A stretch of DNA of 64,000 nt, from contig NZ_CP021780.1 of assembly GCF_002192415.1 (NCBI RefSeq), positions 6,572,001 to 6,636,000 of the forward strand, in the 5' to 3' direction. Below the pieces are notes generated by a model. That model was given only the letters and a program-made list of their open reading frames with translations. It made no database searches and was not told the DNA's origin. Position numbers and translations under genes: made by a program. The DNA is from Paenibacillus donghaensis. GTDB lineage: Bacteria; Bacillota; Bacilli; Paenibacillales; Paenibacillaceae. This document shows positions 1-8,800 of the stretch, piece by piece. The first letter of the stretch is position 1. Each line of letters starts with the position of its first letter.

Positions 1-469
1 GGGAGAGCTTGGCATCCTCCGAGACCGCCATAATAATCCCGCCGATCATCATCATAGGCGCACCGACCATCATCCGCAGCATCATGGTAAGTACAGTCTG
101 TACCTGTGTAATGTCATTGGTGGTGCGGGTAATCAAAGAAGCGGTACCCAGCTTGTCGAATTCATGCAGCGTGAAATTCTCTACATGGCTGAACATGCGT
201 GAGCGGGTATTCTGGCCGAAACCGGCTGCGACTTTGGCCGATAAATAACTGGCAATCACGGAGAAGAGCGCGCCTGCTCCTGCAACCAGCAGCATGAAGC
301 CGCCGATCTTCCAGATATAGCTGCGGTCCCCCTGGACAATCCCTTTGTCTACTATGTCGGCCATTAGCGTAGGCAGGTAGAGATCGCCCATGGACTGCAG
401 AAATACGAGTATTAATATAGCCGCGATAGCCAGCTTAAAAGGCTTCAGTTGTTTCATTAATTTAATCAT
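1..469 (-). CDS. ABC transporter, fused permease/ATPase exporter (partial, N-terminal part)
   Basis: The visible N-terminal ~156 residues (starting MIKLMKQLKPFKLAIAAILI) hold transmembrane segments and the hydrophilic loop of a type I ABC exporter membrane domain, with the family features 'GDLYLPTLMADIVDKGI' and 'RTTNDITQVQ'. The ATPase part lies beyond the window start. Known relatives are homo- or heterodimeric multidrug or lipid exporters of the YheI/YfiB/MsbA type. The ATG at 469 overlaps the 3' end of the MarR gene upstream by 8 bases (ATGATTAA), so the two are probably translationally coupled. A MarR repressor directly in front of such an exporter usually controls it in response to drug-like ligands. 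The substrate cannot be read from the sequence. Confidence 0.85.
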   Translation of the reverse strand, partial: MIKLMKQLKPFKLAIAAILILVFLQSMGDLYLPTLMADIVDKGIVQGDRSYIWKIGGFMLLVAGAGALFSVIASYLSAKVAAGFGQNTRSRMFSHVENFTLHEFDKLGTASLITRTTNDITQVQTVLTMMLRMMVGAPMMMIGGIIMAVSEDAKLS

Positions 470-974
470 GCTTCTCATCTCCGTTCATTTGTAGCCCATC
501 CAGATTGGGCGGCGGATTGTTCTCTACGAACTCATGAACCCTTAGCAGCAGCTCTGCAAGCATGTTACTCTCTTCTTCGCCCAAATATTCCACCAGCCTG
601 TTCAATGTGGTGTCCATGTGATGCTTGGCCTGGCGTGTAACGACCTTTCCTTGCTCCGTAAGCTTGATGCGCACCACTCTGCGATCGGAAGGGTCTGCCT
701 GTCTTTCCACCATACCCTTCGCCTCCAGGCTGTTGATCAGCTGGGTAATCGTAGGAGGCGTCAGATCGAGGAAGCGGCTGATTTCGGATACCTTCAATCC
801 CTCCTTATCGGGAGCGTTTCTTTTGGCGATACATATTAATAAAGTCAGCTCACTTGGCTTATGCCCTTCCACTGAATGGTGCCAGTGCGCTTTGCGCAGC
901 TGCCGGAGTGCTGCAAACAGCTTATGGCCAACTGAATTGGATGAGGAATTATTGTTGCTATCTATTATAATCAC
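462..974 (-). CDS. MarR family transcriptional regulator
   Basis: The 170-residue protein contains a winged helix-turn-helix of the MarR type: 'LKVSEISRFLDLTPPTITQLINSLEAKG' is the recognition region and 'DPSDRRVVRIKLTEQGK' is the wing with the typical D-x-R-D/S-R-R signature. MarR proteins are dimeric repressors released by small ligands. It is first in a two-gene unit with the ABC exporter, which it overlaps by 8 bases. The start used is GTG at 974, but the GAGAGGGG purine run lies directly against this codon, so a slightly downstream non-ATG start is possible. A TTAG-N5-CTAA palindrome lies just upstream and could be its own operator. The function as local repressor is inferred from this context. 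Confidence 0.85.
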   Translation of the reverse strand: MIIIDSNNNSSSNSVGHKLFAALRQLRKAHWHHSVEGHKPSELTLLICIAKRNAPDKEGLKVSEISRFLDLTPPTITQLINSLEAKGMVERQADPSDRRVVRIKLTEQGKVVTRQAKHHMDTTLNRLVEYLGEEESNMLAELLLRVHEFVENNPPPNLDGLQMNGDEKHD

Positions 975-986
975 CCCTCTCTATAG

Positions 987-999
987 TTAGGTCGTCTAA
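987..999. promoter_or_regulatory. Candidate MarR operator palindrome
   Basis: TTAG-GTCGT-CTAA forms a 13-bp inverted repeat 13-25 bases upstream of the MarR start, followed by very AT-rich sequence with related TAATTAG/CTAATTA steps to about 1035. Size and position suit an autoregulatory MarR site; binding is inferred only. Confidence 0.35.
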
Positions 1000-1108
1000 T
1001 AATTAGTTACTTTATTAATTTGGCTACCTAATTATATTTGCGGATAAAAGCTTTGTCAATTGTTGAATCCGCTCTCAAATATTACGATTTCAAGAACGAA
1101 CAACAGCA

Positions 1109-1137
1109 TAAAAAAACCCTGCCGTTAGGGCAAGGTT
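1109..1137 (-). terminator. Rho-independent terminator of the XRE/TPR gene
   Basis: On the minus strand ACCTTGCC and GGCAGGGT pair around a short loop and are followed by seven T residues. It sits just past the stop of the gene ending at 1150. Confidence 0.75.
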
Positions 1138-1149
1138 ATGCTTATACTT

Positions 1150-2550
1150 TCACATGATTCCGAAATGCCTGTTCTCATTCGCGGCAGCAATCGGATGCTG
1201 CTCCATCCCTTTTACAATATCCCCGTATTCCATCCGCTGAGCAGCGTCCGCATATTCACGGTTGGTTTCGAACAGGATCACGACCTTAATCAGCTCCTTG
1301 CCGTTGTTCAGCCGGATCGCCAGCTTCAGACTCTGGAGCACCAGCCGAACCGCTTGTTGGTACTGGTTATGGCTGGTTAGATACAGCGCCGTCTGATAAC
1401 TTAGCCTGTACAGGCGGTCGACATTGATAGGGTCCTGAAACTGCTCAAACCGCTGGATCTCCCTTGAGAACCGCGCCAGTATCGCATCGGCCTTAAAGCC
1501 GTAGCGGTTGGCAGCCTGCATGATAATAATCAGGCCGGCCAGAATCTCACCAGGGTTCTCTGCCAGAAAGGCAGTATAACCGGGCAACACCGAGATGTTC
1601 CCACCAAGCAACTCCAGAGCGAAGCTGTTGGCTGCCGCATACATGGATAATTTCTCCACCGCAAGTCTTCCCTCATCATCAAGCAGCCTAAACCAACTAA
1701 GATCAGCATAACCTGCCGTGTATTTCTTGGCCTCTGCATAATGGCCTTGTTTGGTCAGTGCCATAGCCTTGATTAAATATCCATGACCATAATAAAAAAC
1801 AAGCGGACGCTCCATCCCCAGCATCTCTGCACGTTTGCTGCCGGACTTGACCGGTTCCTGCTGATAGATCCCCTGAGCCAGCGCTCTAAGCTCATCGCCA
1901 TATCCCTCCATCTCTTCCCATCTGTGTAGATGGAAGCAGACCTTGGCCAACCTCAGCAACCCCTCCAGCTGTAACGGCTCGGGAAGACGGCCTCTAAACG
2001 GCTCAAACACAATCAGGGTGCGCAGCCTCTCCTCCATATCCACGATGGCCTGCTGGGAGATGAAGATATGGAATTGGCTGATGGCAAGACGTTCGGAATA
2101 GCGGTCCGTCTCATTCTCGGCAACAATTCTGTAGAAGGCAACCGACTCCTGAACCTTCCCGCTGCAGAACAGCTTCTCTCCTACCGAATAGACAATATCC
2201 AAGGCCTTGGCGGATTCAAGCAGCCTGCCGAGAATCTCATCGATGCAGGATTGTTTCCCCAGCTCTGTACAGCGGATCAGAAATGGCTCCAGCCTGCGGC
2301 GCGAAATCTTGCGCTCGCTGAAGCATTCCCCCACATAAAGCGGGTAGAGCCAGCCTTCGGGGAATCCGAGCGACTTAGTGATGGCATCCAGCTGGCCCAA
2401 GGAAATCGGCTTGGGCGGATTGCCATGCAGGATGGCGCTGAGACTGCCCCGGTTTAGACCCGACAGCTTGGCAAACGAAGCGAGAGTATGGCCCGAACGG
2501 GACAGCTGCTTCTCAATCTCTGAACGTATCGTAGTCAAGTTCCCCTCCAC
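1150..2550 (-). CDS. XRE-type HTH regulator with long TPR-like helical domain
   Basis: Residues ~5-65 form a Cro/C1-type helix-turn-helix ('HTLASFAKLSGLNRGSLSAIL...PISLGQLDAITKSLG'). The remaining ~390 residues look all-helical, with repeated 34-residue-like pairs such as 'SVGEKLFCSGKVQESVAFYRIVAENE' and 'GYLIKAMALTKQGHYAEAKKYT', as in TPR regulators of the RRNPP class and the large paralogous set found in Paenibacillus. RRNPP relatives respond to short peptides, but no adjacent secreted-peptide gene was seen here, so a peptide ligand is speculation. Length 466. Start is uncertain: GTG at 2550 has no good ribosome site, whereas TTG at 2538 lies 5 bases after GGAGG. The gene is monocistronic with its own terminator. 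Confidence 0.75.
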   Translation of the reverse strand: MEGNLTTIRSEIEKQLSRSGHTLASFAKLSGLNRGSLSAILHGNPPKPISLGQLDAITKSLGFPEGWLYPLYVGECFSERKISRRRLEPFLIRCTELGKQSCIDEILGRLLESAKALDIVYSVGEKLFCSGKVQESVAFYRIVAENETDRYSERLAISQFHIFISQQAIVDMEERLRTLIVFEPFRGRLPEPLQLEGLLRLAKVCFHLHRWEEMEGYGDELRALAQGIYQQEPVKSGSKRAEMLGMERPLVFYYGHGYLIKAMALTKQGHYAEAKKYTAGYADLSWFRLLDDEGRLAVEKLSMYAAANSFALELLGGNISVLPGYTAFLAENPGEILAGLIIIMQAANRYGFKADAILARFSREIQRFEQFQDPINVDRLYRLSYQTALYLTSHNQYQQAVRLVLQSLKLAIRLNNGKELIKVVILFETNREYADAAQRMEYGDIVKGMEQHPIAAANENRHFGIM

Positions 2551-2702
2551 CCCGTTCTATCCTCTGCTTCTATACTTTAGGATTCTAATAAATGACATTA
2601 TAGGGTAAGGCTGCCGCAACCATAACAAAAGGAGGAGCTCCCGCTCCCCTCTTGATTCTGAACCTACCATCTATAGCTGTATACAGGAGGAGACCTGCTC
2701 CC

Positions 2703-2984
2703 TTATTGACTGATGGTTATGGAATGATTGCGCGAACTGCCAGGGTAGGAGGCTGTTCCCGCCTTGTGGCTGCGCAGCTTGTCCATCATCCGGTTCTGGG
2801 CCATGACAATGTAACCGTCCAGCCGCTCACTAAGCTCCAGCACCACACGGTCGCTGAGACTGCGCTCCTGAGCCACCTCAAGCAGTTCACTTCTAAGGCT
2901 CTCTATGGTCAAAAATAACTCATCTTCTCTATAATCTCTTCTATGATCGTCCCGGGATGAAGCCTGATGAACCATCACGATCAC
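2703..2984 (-). CDS. Spo0E-like aspartyl-phosphate phosphatase
   Basis: This 93-residue protein has the compact two-helix hairpin of the Spo0E family with the signature S-x-x-L-D-x-x-I seen as 'LSERLDGYI', preceded by the amphipathic helix 'LFLTIESLRSELLEVAQE'. Known members dephosphorylate Spo0A~P and so restrain entry into sporulation; the Asp of the motif is the functional residue. Family length is usually 55-90 residues, which fits. Several GTG/ATG codons are clustered at the start (GTG ATC GTG ATG) behind AGAGAGGTG, so the exact N-terminus is uncertain by 2-3 residues. The gene stands alone. The presence of this gene supports a spore-forming host. Which response regulator it acts on cannot be told. 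Confidence 0.8.
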   Translation of the reverse strand: MIVMVHQASSRDDHRRDYREDELFLTIESLRSELLEVAQERSLSDRVVLELSERLDGYIVMAQNRMMDKLRSHKAGTASYPGSSRNHSITISQ

Positions 2985-3121
2985 TCACCTCTCTATCCAC
3001 TTCACTTTTACCTCTTTCTTTATCATAAATCATGATGCCAAAAAAACATAATTAGAAAATAAAGAAAAATATGTAGATTTAACACGAGATAGCGGCGCCG
3101 TCCTTTTTGAGACCCTATCCG

Positions 3122-4045
3122 CTAATCGGCAGCCCCATTCTCCCAGCCGGAGACCGGATATTGCTCACCCAGCAGTCCCTTGGCAAAAGTGATCCATTCC
3201 CGCGCCGCAAAGGATAAATAGCGGTCTCTGCGCCAGATCATGCCCAACTGCCAGGGAATAGCAGGCTCCGCAAGTGCAATGACCCCAATCCGGGAACGGT
3301 CCATGTCACGGCAGATGGTCTCCGGCAGCAGCGCAATGCCCATCCCTGCGGCCACCATCCGGCTGATGAGGTCCCATTGCGAGCTCTCATAGACCACCTT
3401 GGGCTGGAAGCCCGCCTTGACGCAGGCAGTAATGATTCGGTCATGGAGCGCGAAATCCTCACGAAACAGCACGAATTCCTCCTCGGCCAGCTCGGCGAGC
3501 GGTACCTGGTCCACACCGGAGAGCCGGTGTCCGGCGGGCACCAGCAGCTGCAGCTTCTCTTCAATAAAGGTGAAACAGTGAAATTTGGCCTTGTTGACTG
3601 GCAGCACCACAACTCCGATATCCAGCAGCCCGGTCTCTACATCGTTCTCCACCTTTTTGGCTCCGTCCTCATGCAGCCGGATCGTCACCTCGGGATAACG
3701 TCTGTGGAACTGGCCGATAACGGCCGGGAAGAAGCTCGCCCCAACCATCGGCGGCAAGCCGATACGGATATGGCCTTGCTCCAGATTACGCAGACTGTCC
3801 AGCTCCGAGGACAGGCTGGAGAAGGATTCAACAATGTTCTGCGCTTTGGGGAGCAGAATCTCGCCCGCATCCGTCAGGCGGATGCTTTTGCCTTCCCGGT
3901 AGAACAGATCCGCCCCGAGTTCAATCTCCAAATTGCGAATCATTTTGCTGATTGTGGGCTGTGTAATATATAGAGACTCAGCAGCTCTGGAGAAGCTGCT
4001 GAGTCTGGCGGCCTGAACGAAATATTCCAGTTGTCGGACTTCCAT
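3122..4045 (-). CDS. LysR family regulator of the cidAB-type operon (CidR/YwbI-like)
   Basis: The 307-residue protein has an N-terminal winged HTH at residues ~1-60 ('MEVRQLEYFVQAARLSSFSRAAESLYITQPTISKMIRNLE') and a periplasmic-binding-like co-inducer domain ('GHIRIGLPPMVG...'). It is divergent from two genes encoding CidA/LrgA- and CidB/LrgB-like membrane proteins, with 111 bp between start codons. The same arrangement is known for ywbI-ywbHG of Bacillus subtilis and cidR-cidABC of Staphylococcus aureus, where the regulator activates the operon during overflow metabolism. Regulation of the neighbours by this protein is inferred from position. The start ATG at 4045 follows a GGAGGGG site. Confidence 0.85.
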   Translation of the reverse strand: MEVRQLEYFVQAARLSSFSRAAESLYITQPTISKMIRNLEIELGADLFYREGKSIRLTDAGEILLPKAQNIVESFSSLSSELDSLRNLEQGHIRIGLPPMVGASFFPAVIGQFHRRYPEVTIRLHEDGAKKVENDVETGLLDIGVVVLPVNKAKFHCFTFIEEKLQLLVPAGHRLSGVDQVPLAELAEEEFVLFREDFALHDRIITACVKAGFQPKVVYESSQWDLISRMVAAGMGIALLPETICRDMDRSRIGVIALAEPAIPWQLGMIWRRDRYLSFAAREWITFAKGLLGEQYPVSGWENGAAD

Positions 4046-4156
4046 ACGAACCCCTCCAATGCATAGACAGATGGAATGTTAGTTATTCAATCTATTCATT
4101 TTACCTATGTAAGAAACTAATGTAAACTTTCATTAACATGAAAGGGGCGGAGACTT

Positions 4157-4525
4157 ATGAAAAAACTTGCACTGGGCTTGCTGCAGGTGGCGGGACTGAT
4201 GGTGTTCTCCCTGTTGATCAATGCCTTGACTTCATTCTTGCATATTCCCATTCCCGGAAGCATCATCGGCATGGCCTTATTGTTTCTGCTGCTTGAATCC
4301 GGCATTCTCTCTCTGAACTGGGTGGAGATCGGGGCAACCTGGCTGCTGGCCGAGCTGCTGCTGTTCTTTATCCCTTCTGCCATAGGCGTAATGAACTATT
4401 CCAGTCTGATGGAAACCTCAGGGCTGCAGGTGCTGGCCGTCGTGCTGATCGGCACCTTCGCTGTCATGGCCTGCTCGGGACTGCTGACAGGCGCTATTTA
4501 TAAAGTGAAGGAGCGTCGGAGCTAA
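4157..4525 (+). CDS. CidA/LrgA family holin-like membrane protein
   Basis: A 122-residue protein with four predicted membrane helices and the family signature 'HIPIPGSIIGMALLFLLLESGILSL...WLLAELLLFFIPSAIGVMNY'. CidA/LrgA proteins oligomerise in the membrane in a holin-like manner and are linked to cell lysis, pyruvate/acetate overflow and biofilm development. Start ATG at 4157 is preceded by GGGGCGGAG. The stop TAA shares its last base with the ATG of the next gene (TAATG), a typical translational-coupling overlap. The divergent LysR gene probably controls the unit. Confidence 0.9.
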   Translation: MKKLALGLLQVAGLMVFSLLINALTSFLHIPIPGSIIGMALLFLLLESGILSLNWVEIGATWLLAELLLFFIPSAIGVMNYSSLMETSGLQVLAVVLIGTFAVMACSGLLTGAIYKVKERRS

Positions 4526-5208
4526 TGCTAATCGGATCGCTGTTCTTCGCGCTTACCATTGCCGTCTATCTGGTGTCCAAGCGGATCTATACTGTCCGCG
4601 CCAAAGTGTATGCTTCCCCGCTGATCATTACGCCCTTGCTGATTATCAGCTTCCTGCTCATGACAGGGGTCTCATACGAATCCTACAATGCGGGAGGCAA
4701 ATGGCTGACGGATCTGCTGCAGCCGGCAACCATAGCCTTTGCAATTCCCTTGCATAAAAACTTCAAGGTGCTCAAAAAACACGCCGCCGAGATTGCGGCA
4801 GGCGTGTTGTCCGGTACGGTGATTGCGGTGATCTCCTCCATGCTGCTGGCCAAATGGCTGCACTTAAGCGCCGATCTGGCCGCCAGCCTGGTGCCGCGGT
4901 CGGTTACTACGCCGATTGCCATGAGCATCTCGCAAAGTATCGGCGGCATTCCCAGCATTACAGCGGTCTTCGTGATTATGACCGGCGTGCTGGGTACGCT
5001 GATGGGCCCTACAGTGCTTCGGCTCTTCCGCATTGACAATGAAATTGCGCGCGGTGTATCGCTGGGAACCGCTGCGCACGGAACCGGAACGTCCAAGGCT
5101 TTCGAGCTGAGCTCATTGACCGGAACCATCTCCAGTATCGCGATGATCCTGACGGCGCTGCTCACCATTGGCGTTGCTCCGGCTATGCTCGCGGTTTTCC
5201 TCCACTAG
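4525..5208 (+). CDS. CidB/LrgB family membrane protein
   Basis: A 227-residue, strongly hydrophobic protein with about six to seven membrane segments and the LrgB signature region 'LVPRSVTTPIAMSISQSIGGIPSITAVFVIMTGVLG' plus 'GTAAHGTGTSKAFE'. It is the partner of the CidA-like protein upstream; together such pairs modulate murein hydrolase activity or transport of small organic acids (YsbA/PftAB-like pairs in B. subtilis move pyruvate). Which of these roles applies here is not determined by the sequence. A strong terminator follows directly, so the operon has just two genes. Confidence 0.9.
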   Translation: MLIGSLFFALTIAVYLVSKRIYTVRAKVYASPLIITPLLIISFLLMTGVSYESYNAGGKWLTDLLQPATIAFAIPLHKNFKVLKKHAAEIAAGVLSGTVIAVISSMLLAKWLHLSADLAASLVPRSVTTPIAMSISQSIGGIPSITAVFVIMTGVLGTLMGPTVLRLFRIDNEIARGVSLGTAAHGTGTSKAFELSSLTGTISSIAMILTALLTIGVAPAMLAVFLH

Positions 5209-5230
5209 GCCGCCCCGGCTTGGGCCAAGG

Positions 5231-5269
5231 CATGGCGCTTCCTGATCTACAGAAGCGCCATGTCTTTTT
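5231..5269 (+). terminator. Terminator of the cidAB-type operon
   Basis: CATGGCGCTTC pairs perfectly with GAAGCGCCATG across a 10-base loop and is followed by TCTTTTT. It separates the plus-strand operon from the convergent oxidoreductase gene. Confidence 0.9.
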
Positions 5270-5273
5270 GCTA

Positions 5274-6248
5274 TCACAAATGAAGCTTCACCGGTAATCC
5301 GTTCTGGGCGGAATCATAAGCTGCACAGGTCACCTTAAGCGTCTTGTACCCGTCCTCATAATCGCTGAGAATACGCGAACGGTCGCCCGTCCGTACCGCA
5401 TGCAGGAAAGCCTCGCTCTCTTCTAGATAAGGATTGCCCGTGTTGTTGTATTCGGTGCTGTCCCCGCTTCGCACCTCGAGCAGACGCTCCGGGTTCCAGT
5501 CCAGCAGGCCGCGGTCGTTATAGAAGCTGAGATTAATCCGTCCTATCTCTCCCGGCAATACGCAGGTGTTGGAGATATTGGCCACAATTCCGCTCTCCAG
5601 CTTCAGGGAGACTGTGCCCACATCGGAAACCGTGACATCCTCATGCTGCTCATGCATAATCCGGTTGCCGAACATCCCGTACACCTCCACCACTTCGCCG
5701 GCCAAATAACGCAGCAGATCAACAATATGTGTCGTCTGCTCTGTGAATTGCCCGCCGGATTGCTCCTGATTGCGCCACCAGGCCACACCCGGCATGCCGC
5801 CCATCCACTGGCCGACAATCATCCCTACCTTGTCTCCGCTCAGTGTCTCCTTCAACCGCCGGATATTCTCCTGGTAGCGGAAATGATAGCCCACCGAAGT
5901 CAGCAGATTACGCTCCTTGATATCCTGCAGCAGACTTGCCGGAATAGCCGTACTTGCGGCCAATGGCTTCTCTATGAAAAAAGGAATACCCCGCTTAATC
6001 AGCGAACGCTCAATCGCTCCATGAGACTGCGGCGGGACGCAGATGTACACCGCATCGAGCTTATGGGCGTCCAGCATCTCGGTCACATCGCCGTATCCGG
6101 CCGCACCGTATGCCTGCGCCATCTCTTCGCCTTTGGCCCGGCTGCTGCCGCAGACCGCCACCAAGGCAACATCCTCCATTCCTGCCAGCAAGTCCGCATG
6201 GACCTTAGAGAACCAGCCTGTTCCTATTATCGCGAGCTGAAGTGTCAT
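5274..6248 (-). CDS. Gfo/Idh/MocA family NAD(P)-dependent oxidoreductase
   Basis: The 324-residue protein opens with a Rossmann fold ('LAIIGTGWFSKVHADLL', GxGxxxxxH) and has the family cofactor motif 'FFIEKPLAAS' (EKP) near residue 95. The C-terminal half is the alpha/beta substrate domain containing 'GGQFTEQTTHIVDLLRYLAG', where the TxHxxD residues match the catalytic His/Asp region. Relatives oxidise or reduce sugars, inositols or their derivatives. The gene is a single transcription unit with an AGGAGG site 8 bases before the ATG. The sugar substrate cannot be assigned. A second member of the same superfamily lies at 29.4-30.4 kb but is not a close copy. Confidence 0.85.
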   Translation of the reverse strand: MTLQLAIIGTGWFSKVHADLLAGMEDVALVAVCGSSRAKGEEMAQAYGAAGYGDVTEMLDAHKLDAVYICVPPQSHGAIERSLIKRGIPFFIEKPLAASTAIPASLLQDIKERNLLTSVGYHFRYQENIRRLKETLSGDKVGMIVGQWMGGMPGVAWWRNQEQSGGQFTEQTTHIVDLLRYLAGEVVEVYGMFGNRIMHEQHEDVTVSDVGTVSLKLESGIVANISNTCVLPGEIGRINLSFYNDRGLLDWNPERLLEVRSGDSTEYNNTGNPYLEESEAFLHAVRTGDRSRILSDYEDGYKTLKVTCAAYDSAQNGLPVKLHL

Positions 6249-6309
6249 AAATATACCTCCTGATGATGTCAGTTGAATGCCTTTTCATAGATTATACGCG
6301 TTTATGGGT

Positions 6310-8613
6310 TTAGAAGGTAGTTCTCCACTCCTCGGGCAGCAGGGAGTAATAGGGCTGCTGCAGGAATCGGTCATCGGCCAGCACGATAATTCCTGTGTCC
6401 TGCTCGCTGCGGATCAGGCGCCCTCCGGCCTGCAGCACCTTGCTCATGCCCGGGTAGACGTAGGCGTAATCGAAGCCGTTCTTGCCTTCATCACTGAAGT
6501 ACCGGCGCAGCAGATTGCGTTCGAATCCCAGTTGCGGCAGCCCGACGCCGACGACCATCACGCCATTCAGCCGGTCCCCCGGCAGATCCACCCCTTCAGA
6601 GAAGATGCCGCCCATTACGGCAAACCCAAGCAGCGTATCCGGGTTGTCCGGCCGGAAGGCGGCCAGGAAGGCTTCCCGCTCCTGCTCGCTCATGCCTGTT
6701 CCCTGCACCAATACCGGAACCTCCGGGTGCCTGTCGGCAAAGACCTCGTACACATTCTGCAAATAGAGGTACGAAGGGAAGAACACCAGATAGTTGCCTT
6801 GGCGGGACACCATCTCATGCAGCGCCTCACTGAGCGGTTGCAGCGATGCCTCCCGGTCCCTGTAGCGTGTGGAGACAGGCAGCACCGACACCTTCCACTG
6901 CTCTTTCTCGAATGGAGACGGGACGCTTAAGCTGTAGTCCTCTTCCTCAGCCCCAATCATATCGCGGTAATAAGACAGCGGCGATAACGTGGCCGAGAAC
7001 AGAATCCGGCTGAGGAAGCTCTTCGACATCTGGCGAAGCAGCTTGGACGGGTCCAGATTGAACAGCTTCAGGTACACATCTCCGCGCCTTACCTCCGCAT
7101 AGGTGATGTACCGCTCATCGTACAGCTTGAAGGTGCGCAGCATCGCCTGTACCGCATAATAGGTGTCCAGCAGACTGCCTTCCTCTTCATTATCTGCGGA
7201 AGCTGCGATGAAAGAAGCCTGGATCAGCTCCTGCTCGGCCTCAACCGCGAACGTCTCGAGCAGGGAGGGAAGCTCAGCCGGATATTCGTTCCAATGCCGC
7301 TCTCCCTCCTCCCCGCAGCTTTTGCGCAGAGCAATGAAGAAGCGGTTAACCGCTTTGGCCGCATGGGCCAAATTTCCGTTGTGGACCTTATACCTGCGCT
7401 GCAGACTCAGAAAAGGCGCCTTCTCAAGCGACGCGGAGAACATCTCGCGGCCGCGGTCCACCAGATTATGCGCTTCATCCACCAGCAGCACGAGGCCGCG
7501 CTTGCGCTCCTCGGGCAGCCGCTTCAGACTGATGCGGGGATCATAAATATAGTTGTAGTCACAGATCACAGCATCACAGGCATAGGCTATATCCAGCGAG
7601 AATTCAAACGGGCAGACTTGATGTTTCCGCGCATAACGGGCAATAATCTCTCTGCTCATCAGCGTCTCTTCGGCCAGGATATCGAGTATCGCCGCATTGA
7701 TCCGGTCATAGTAGCCGTCCGTATAGGGACAATAATCAGCAGTACAGGGACCTTCTTCTCCCTTGAAGCAAGCCCTCTCCTTGGCGGTCAGCGTAACGGC
7801 GTGCAGTGTCAGGCCACCGGCCACCAGCAAGGCCAGCGCCTCCTCGGCTGCAAGCCGTGTTACCGTCTTGGCGGTCAGGTAGAACAATCCCTTGGCCCGT
7901 CCTTCGCCCATTGCCTTCAGGACGGGAAACAGAGTGGACATCGTTTTGCCAATGCCGGTCGGAGCCTGCACAAACAGACTGACCCCTTCCGAGACCGATT
8001 GGTAGACCGCACCGGCCATATGCCGCTGGCCCTTGCGGTAGACGGCAAACGGGAAGGCCAGCTGCCGCAGGCTCACATCCCTGCGTTCGGTATGCTGAAG
8101 CATCAGCTCGGCATAAGGCGCATACCGGGCCACTGTCTCCGCAGCGAAGGAACTCAGCTCTTTCAGGGTTGCCGTCCGCTGCAGACTGCGTGCTTCCTCC
8201 CCGCCTCGGCGGACATAGGTAAGCCTAACCTCTATAGCAGAGAGCTTCTCTTCCAGCGAGATCATATAGGCATACATCAGCGCCTGAGCCCAATGCACCT
8301 CCCGGCCTTCTCCGATTTCATCCAGCGGACTTACGGTGGATTTAATTTCCTCTACGATAAAGCTCCCCGTTTCCGAGACCAGCAGGCCGTCACAGCGGCC
8401 ATCGACAAGGAATACCAGCTCATTATGGAGAATCTCTGTCTTCAGATAGACCTCCTTGCGGTCCCCTTCCTTATATTGCTGCTGGATCTTCTGGTGAATG
8501 CGGGTCCCTTCAGCCATGGCACTTGCACTGCGGAAGCCCGGCTCTATGCTGCCGCTAGCATAGGCATATTCGACCAGTGAACGGACCGACAGGGCAACGG
8601 GCTGTTGTAACAT
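6310..8613 (-). CDS. PD-(D/E)XK nuclease / XPD-DinG family helicase fusion
   Basis: About 767 residues from the preferred ATG at 8613 (AAGGAGG 7 bases upstream; the open frame extends 18 codons further without a ribosome site). Residues ~1-170 resemble a RecB/Cas4-type nuclease: 'EGTRIHQ' (His), 'VDGRCDGLL' (Asp), 'IVEEIKST' (ExK) and 'WAQALMYAY' (QxxxY). The rest is a superfamily 2 helicase: Walker A 'APTGIGKTMS', DEAH box 'LLVDEAHNL', a set of Cys residues ('ACFKGEEGPCTADYCPY...HQVCPFE') suited to the XPD/DinG 4Fe-4S cluster, and C-terminal motif VI 'QAGGRLIRSEQD'. Known relatives unwind 5'-3' and act in DNA repair; a nuclease module in the same chain suggests coupled unwinding and end processing. 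All catalytic motifs appear intact. Confidence 0.85.
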   Translation of the reverse strand: MLQQPVALSVRSLVEYAYASGSIEPGFRSASAMAEGTRIHQKIQQQYKEGDRKEVYLKTEILHNELVFLVDGRCDGLLVSETGSFIVEEIKSTVSPLDEIGEGREVHWAQALMYAYMISLEEKLSAIEVRLTYVRRGGEEARSLQRTATLKELSSFAAETVARYAPYAELMLQHTERRDVSLRQLAFPFAVYRKGQRHMAGAVYQSVSEGVSLFVQAPTGIGKTMSTLFPVLKAMGEGRAKGLFYLTAKTVTRLAAEEALALLVAGGLTLHAVTLTAKERACFKGEEGPCTADYCPYTDGYYDRINAAILDILAEETLMSREIIARYARKHQVCPFEFSLDIAYACDAVICDYNYIYDPRISLKRLPEERKRGLVLLVDEAHNLVDRGREMFSASLEKAPFLSLQRRYKVHNGNLAHAAKAVNRFFIALRKSCGEEGERHWNEYPAELPSLLETFAVEAEQELIQASFIAASADNEEEGSLLDTYYAVQAMLRTFKLYDERYITYAEVRRGDVYLKLFNLDPSKLLRQMSKSFLSRILFSATLSPLSYYRDMIGAEEEDYSLSVPSPFEKEQWKVSVLPVSTRYRDREASLQPLSEALHEMVSRQGNYLVFFPSYLYLQNVYEVFADRHPEVPVLVQGTGMSEQEREAFLAAFRPDNPDTLLGFAVMGGIFSEGVDLPGDRLNGVMVVGVGLPQLGFERNLLRRYFSDEGKNGFDYAYVYPGMSKVLQAGGRLIRSEQDTGIIVLADDRFLQQPYYSLLPEEWRTTF

Positions 8614-8800
8614 TTCAGCGCCTCCTTCCATGTAATAAGCGGAGCCTTTCCAGAAATTGTTATACATACTATCCTTAATTTTGACATTCTACCACCAGCG
8701 TAGCATAATAAGTGCTATTACTATGGATGTTTTATGTCCTGACGCTGTTTCCTCCCAGCCGGGAAGCAGTGTTTGATCATTATAGAAAGAAGGCGAAGCT

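Noticed and set aside
7294..8580. Plus-strand open frame of 428 codons
   Set aside because: Lies entirely antisense to the nuclease-helicase gene, shows no protein motif, and has no ribosome site; a composition shadow.
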